From Conexibacter sp. CPCC 205762 (GTDB lineage Bacteria > Actinomycetota > Thermoleophilia > Solirubrobacterales > Solirubrobacteraceae): DNA of 64,000 nucleotides. The notes below the pieces were generated by a model. The model searched no databases and was not told the origin of the DNA. It saw nothing but the letters and a program-made list of their open reading frames with translations. The stretch spans positions 42,788 through 106,787 of the forward strand of contig NZ_JAUTDN010000015.1 in NCBI RefSeq assembly GCF_030646155.1, in the 5' to 3' direction. Below are positions 61,238-64,000 of this stretch, piece by piece (positions within the stretch are counted from its first letter, which is position 1; the number at the start of each line of letters is the position of its first letter). The position numbers were made by a program, and so were the translations under genes.

Positions 61238-61963
61238 TCATGCCGCCACCGCTGCCTGCTGGGCAGCGCGCAGCTGCTCGATGCCGGCCTCGGCCAGCGC
61301 CAGCAGCTCGTCCAGGTGGGCGCGCGAGAGCGGCGTCCGCTCCGCCGTCGCCTGCACCTCTACGAGCCCGCCGTCGCCGGTCATCACGACGTTCGCGTCG
61401 ACCTCGGCCGACGAATCCTCCGGGTAGTCGAGGTCGAGCAGCGGCACGCCGCCGACGACCCCGGCCGAGACCGCCGCGACCGATCCGGTCAACGGCAGCC
61501 GCTCCAGCCTCCCCTCCGCGACGAGCCGGTCGAGCGCCCGACGCAGCGCGACCCAGCCGCCGGTGATCGCCGCGCAGCGGGTGCCGCCGTCGGCCTGCAG
61601 CACGTCGCAGTCGACGTAGACGGTGCGCTCGCCGAGCGCGTCGAGGTCGACCACCCCGCGCAGCGAGCGCCCGATCAGCCGCTGGATCTCGACGCTGCGA
61701 CCATCGACTCTGCCCTTCGTCGCGTCGCGCGGCTTGCGCCGGCCGGTCGAGGCGGGCAGCATCCCGTACTCGGCGGTCAGCCAGCCGCTGCCGCGCCCGG
61801 CCATCCAGCGCGGCACGCTCTCCTCGATCGACGCGGTGCAGATCACACGCGTGTCGCCGACGGAGATCAGCGCCGAACCGGTCGCGCTGCGGACGAAGTC
61901 GGGCTCGAACGCGACCGGCCGCAACTGCGCCGGCGAGCGTCCGAGGCTGCGCTCTGGAGCCAT
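61238..61963 (-). CDS. rph: Ribonuclease PH
   Basis: The phosphorolytic exonuclease trims the 3' ends of tRNA precursors. It has 241 residues. GDTRVICTASIEESVPRWMA, GWLTAEYGMLPAST, TYVDCDVLQADGGTRCAAIT (as YVDCDVLQADGGTR) and VDANVVMTGDGGLVEVQATA are family signatures. The ATG at 61963 fits the usual start MAPERS. It leads into rdgB and lies 23 bases after the pilin-like gene. Confidence 0.95.
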   Translation of the reverse strand: MAPERSLGRSPAQLRPVAFEPDFVRSATGSALISVGDTRVICTASIEESVPRWMAGRGSGWLTAEYGMLPASTGRRKPRDATKGRVDGRSVEIQRLIGRSLRGVVDLDALGERTVYVDCDVLQADGGTRCAAITGGWVALRRALDRLVAEGRLERLPLTGSVAAVSAGVVGGVPLLDLDYPEDSSAEVDANVVMTGDGGLVEVQATAERTPLSRAHLDELLALAEAGIEQLRAAQQAAVAA

Positions 61964-61986
61964 CGGCCCATCGTCGCATGCGCGCC

Positions 61987-62232
61987 CTATCTGAGCCCGC
62001 TGATCGCCGTCTTGATCTTGTCGACGATCGCCTTCGCGATCCCGCCGTCGCCGATCGACGATCTCTTCGTCGCCGCCACGACGCCCGCCAGCAGCGCCGC
62101 GACGAGCAGGATCAGCGCGACGTACTCGACCGTCCCCTGCCCGCGTTCGCCGCGCCGCACCTGCGTCATCCGCTCGCCGTTCAGCGCGAGCCCGATCCGC
62201 GTGTGCAGCAGTCCCATCAGCCGGTAGATCAC
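61987..62232 (-). CDS. Flp-type pilin-like protein
   Basis: The protein has 81 residues. A basic leader ends in RGERGQGTVEYVALILLV, the class III signal of Flp/TadE-type prepilins, with probable cleavage between G and Q in ERG-QGTVEY, followed by one membrane helix (to about residue 57) and a short helix rich in Lys and Ile. The GTG at 62232 is chosen because GGAGG lies five bases upstream. No tad secretion genes are in the window. It could be part of an adhesive pilus made from a distant locus. Confidence 0.75.
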   Translation of the reverse strand: MIYRLMGLLHTRIGLALNGERMTQVRRGERGQGTVEYVALILLVAALLAGVVAATKRSSIGDGGIAKAIVDKIKTAISGLR

Positions 62233-62395
62233 GGCTTCCTCCAGTTCGCTCGACAACGGCGATCGAGTCTGCGGATCGAGCTGTGGAGCTTCTAGACGCG
62301 TTCGTGCCGATCGTCAGCAGGCTTTGCAACAAATCACGCGCAGGTGCCGGGCTCGCACGAGCCGGGCGCGGCGGGCGGCTAGGCTGCCGAAGCTG

Positions 62396-63403
62396 ATGCG
62401 CGCGCTCGTCGTGACGAACATGTACCCCACGGCCGCCCGGCCGGCGCTCGGCCGCTTCGTGCAGGACCAGATGGAGGCGCTGCGGCGGATCGACGGGATC
62501 GAGGTCGAGCTGTTCGCCTTCCCGCCTGGCATGCGCTCCTATCCGCGCGCCGCGCGAGAGCTGCGGCGGCGCTTCCGCGGCGAGCGCTTCGACGTGATCC
62601 ACGCCCACTTCGGCCTCACCGCCTGGCCGGCGCTCGCGCTGCGCGGGGCGCCGCACGTCGTCACCTTCCACGGCACCGACCTGGCGCACCCGCGCTCGGG
62701 CCGGCTGAGCCGCGCCGTCGTGCCGCTGGTGACGCTCGCCGCGACCGTCTCCGCAACCCTCGCCGAGCTGATCCCCGGCGCCGGCGTCAGACGACGGGTC
62801 GCGGTGCTGCCGTGCGGCGTCGACCTCGGCCGCTTCAGACCGCTGCCGCGGCGCGCGGCGCGGGAGCGGTTCGGGCTCGACCCCGACGGCCGCTACCTGC
62901 TCTTCCCCGCCTCCCCCGCGCGGCCGGAGAAGCGCGTCGACCGCGCCCGCGAGGTCGCCGGGGAGGCGACGCTGCTGAGCCTCGACGACGTCCCGCCCGA
63001 CGAGGTGCCGCTGTGGGTCAACGCCGCCAACGCGGTCGTGATCCCGTCCGAGCGCGAGGGGCTCGGGCTGGCGGTGCTGGAAGCGCTCGCCTGCGACGTG
63101 CCGGTCGTCTCGACGCCGGTCGGGATCGCCCCGCAGGTGCTCGAAGGGGTCGCCGGCACGCTCTGCGCGCCGTTCGACCGCGATGCCTGGTCGGCGGCGC
63201 TGGCGCCGCATCTCGCGGCCGCGGACCCGCGGGTCGCCGGCCGCGCGCGGGCGGACCTCTTCTCGGCCGATCGGATGGCGCGCCGCGTCGCGATCGCCTG
63301 GGCGGCGCTGGCCGGGCAGGCGGAGGGGCCGGTCGGGGCGCCTGCGTATACTCCCCGCCTCGGCGCCGCTGAGGCAGGAAACGCGGCGCCCACCGACCGA
63401 TGA
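62396..63403 (+). CDS. GT4-type glycosyltransferase
   Basis: The protein has 335 residues with the GT-B fold. MRALVVTNMYPTAARPALGR is the usual start with the acceptor loop. FDVIHAHFGLTAWPAL, VTFHGTDLAHPRSG and LPCGVDLGRFRPL are central motifs, and IPSEREGLGLAVLEALACDV is the donor-binding EX7E motif. The donor and acceptor are unknown. TAGGCT lies 10 bases before the ATG and no Shine-Dalgarno is present. Its stop overlaps the next start (ATGA). Confidence 0.87.
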   Translation: MRALVVTNMYPTAARPALGRFVQDQMEALRRIDGIEVELFAFPPGMRSYPRAARELRRRFRGERFDVIHAHFGLTAWPALALRGAPHVVTFHGTDLAHPRSGRLSRAVVPLVTLAATVSATLAELIPGAGVRRRVAVLPCGVDLGRFRPLPRRAARERFGLDPDGRYLLFPASPARPEKRVDRAREVAGEATLLSLDDVPPDEVPLWVNAANAVVIPSEREGLGLAVLEALACDVPVVSTPVGIAPQVLEGVAGTLCAPFDRDAWSAALAPHLAAADPRVAGRARADLFSADRMARRVAIAWAALAGQAEGPVGAPAYTPRLGAAEAGNAAPTDR

Positions 63404-64000
63404 GTGGCCTGTTCCAACGCATCGCGCGCCGCCGTGCCGGCGACCCCGACGAGGCGCCCGCTTCCGCGCAGCCCGGCGCCGACCCGTCCGCGCCGGCGCC
63501 CGCCGAGCCCGCGGCTGCCGACACACAGCCGACCCGCTTCATAGGCGCGCCTGCCCCCGCCGCGCCGCAGGACGAGGCCCCGCCGGCCGATGCCCCATCA
63601 GCCGATGCCGCGCCGGCCGATGCCCCATCAGCCGATGCCGCGCCGGCCGATGCCGCATCAGCCGATGCCGCGCCGGCCGATGCCGCATCAGCCGATGCCG
63701 CGCCGGCGAGCGAGCGCGCGGGCGAGCCGCCGGCGCCCGGCGAGCAGGGCGGCGAGACCGCCCTCTTCCCGGCGCAGGAGCAGCCGACCGCGCTCTTCCC
63801 GCTCACCGAGCAGCCGACTGAGGCGATCCCCGTCGTGCCGCTGAGCGCCGCCGACGCCGGCTCGACGCCGCAGTCGGCGACGCAGGGCTTCGCCGTCGTC
63901 GACCCGGCCGCCGGCCAGCAGCCCGCCGGCGACGCCGCGACGGCGCCCGCCGACGCGCAGACGTCCGCCGCCGACGGCGCCCCGCCCGCCAGCGCGGGCG
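63400..64000 (+). CDS. Start of a repeat-rich protein, running off the window
   Basis: The ATG overlaps the stop of the glycosyltransferase gene (ATGA). At least 200 residues are readable, with a basic start MSGLFQRIARRRAG and then a long Ala/Pro/Asp/Glu-rich, probably disordered region with no membrane segment yet. It includes four exact-length copies of a 10-residue repeat (PSADAAPADA-like). The end and any domain lie outside the window. The function cannot be told; coupling suggests a role in the same envelope pathway. Confidence 0.7.
   Translation, partial: MSGLFQRIARRRAGDPDEAPASAQPGADPSAPAPAEPAAADTQPTRFIGAPAPAAPQDEAPPADAPSADAAPADAPSADAAPADAASADAAPADAASADAAPASERAGEPPAPGEQGGETALFPAQEQPTALFPLTEQPTEAIPVVPLSAADAGSTPQSATQGFAVVDPAAGQQPAGDAATAPADAQTSAADGAPPASAG
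63586..63705 (+). repeat. Four tandem 30-base repeats
   Basis: The unit starts GCCGATGCCCCATCAGCCGA and is present at 63586, 63616, 63646 and 63676. The first two copies are identical; the last two differ from them by one base (CCA to GCA) and are identical to each other. This points to recent duplication of a two-unit block or stepwise expansion. The repeat keeps the reading frame and codes for 10 residues. Confidence 0.9.

Noticed and set aside
63018..63806. 262-codon minus-strand frame with Ala/Ser repeats at the right edge
   Set aside because: The repeats are the antisense reading of the plus-strand tandem repeat, and the plus-strand gene is coupled by ATGA to the glycosyltransferase.

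Overview
The window is very GC-rich bacterial chromosome with dense, mostly orthodox housekeeping genes. The gene content points to an actinobacterium, probably a deep-branching Thermoleophilia/Solirubrobacterales type (Conexibacter-like). This placement is an inference from heme-copper oxidase clusters of both the A1 and A2 types, the rplM-rpsI-glmM-glmS-acpS-nnr-alr gene order, GuaB3 beside guaA, an actinobacterial-style c-di-AMP riboswitch and many apparently leaderless genes. The organism name cannot be proven from the sequence. Apart from a broken IS481-type transposase end at the left edge and two frameshifted gene remnants near 3.2-3.8 kb, there is little sign of mobile DNA. I see no complete tRNA, rRNA or CRISPR array.

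Left part (1-15.6 kb): an accessory, mostly secreted set. It holds a small exported protein, a glycine-rich exported protein, two decayed genes, a large LuxR-type ATPase regulator, a Kelch/choice-of-anchor-D exported protein, a SnoaL-like protein, a beta-helix polysaccharide-active protein, a lipoprotein, an ArsR-SRPBCC fusion regulator and a DUF11 surface protein. Two promoters here share a TTGACATRTGACA motif.

Middle part (15.6-37.2 kb): general metabolism (DUF1015, OsmC, CoA-type Nudix, PHP, thioredoxin reductase, flippase-like protein, PAP2-like protein, enoyl-CoA hydratase), followed by two terminal-oxidase clusters. Cluster 1 is ctaC-ctaD-ctaB plus two tiny membrane proteins, with an A1-type subunit I. 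Cluster 2 is ctaC with fused cytochrome c, a 13-codon mini-cistron, an A2-type ctaD with an N-terminal membrane extension, a duplicated USP-like protein, ctaE, a tiny membrane protein and ctaG. It is followed by a convergent lipoprotein fusing cytochrome c to a cupredoxin. Between the clusters lie a CBS protein and a small AraC-type regulator.

Right part (37.2-64 kb): small proteins, a phosphotransferase, a cold-shock protein, HIT and M28 proteins expressed divergently from a 31-base gap, then a long minus-strand block. In transcription order that block is rplM, rpsI, glmM, glmS, acpS, nnr, a CBS protein, alr and a CCA/poly(A)-polymerase-like enzyme, joining translation, UDP-GlcNAc synthesis and cell-wall precursors. 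Divergent from rplM is an M23 peptidase behind a c-di-AMP riboswitch. Next come the guaB3-guaA pair, a LysM / D,D-carboxypeptidase / PfkB-kinase set with overlapping stop and start codons, the HU gene, two genes with overlapping divergent start codons, a Flp-like pilin with rph and rdgB, a glycosyltransferase and the start of a repeat-rich protein.

A feature that runs through the window is the start-site pattern. About twenty genes lack a Shine-Dalgarno sequence and instead have a TANNNT -10 hexamer 5-10 bases upstream of the start codon, which predicts leaderless mRNAs. The arginine codon AGA is also surprisingly common for such a GC-rich genome.
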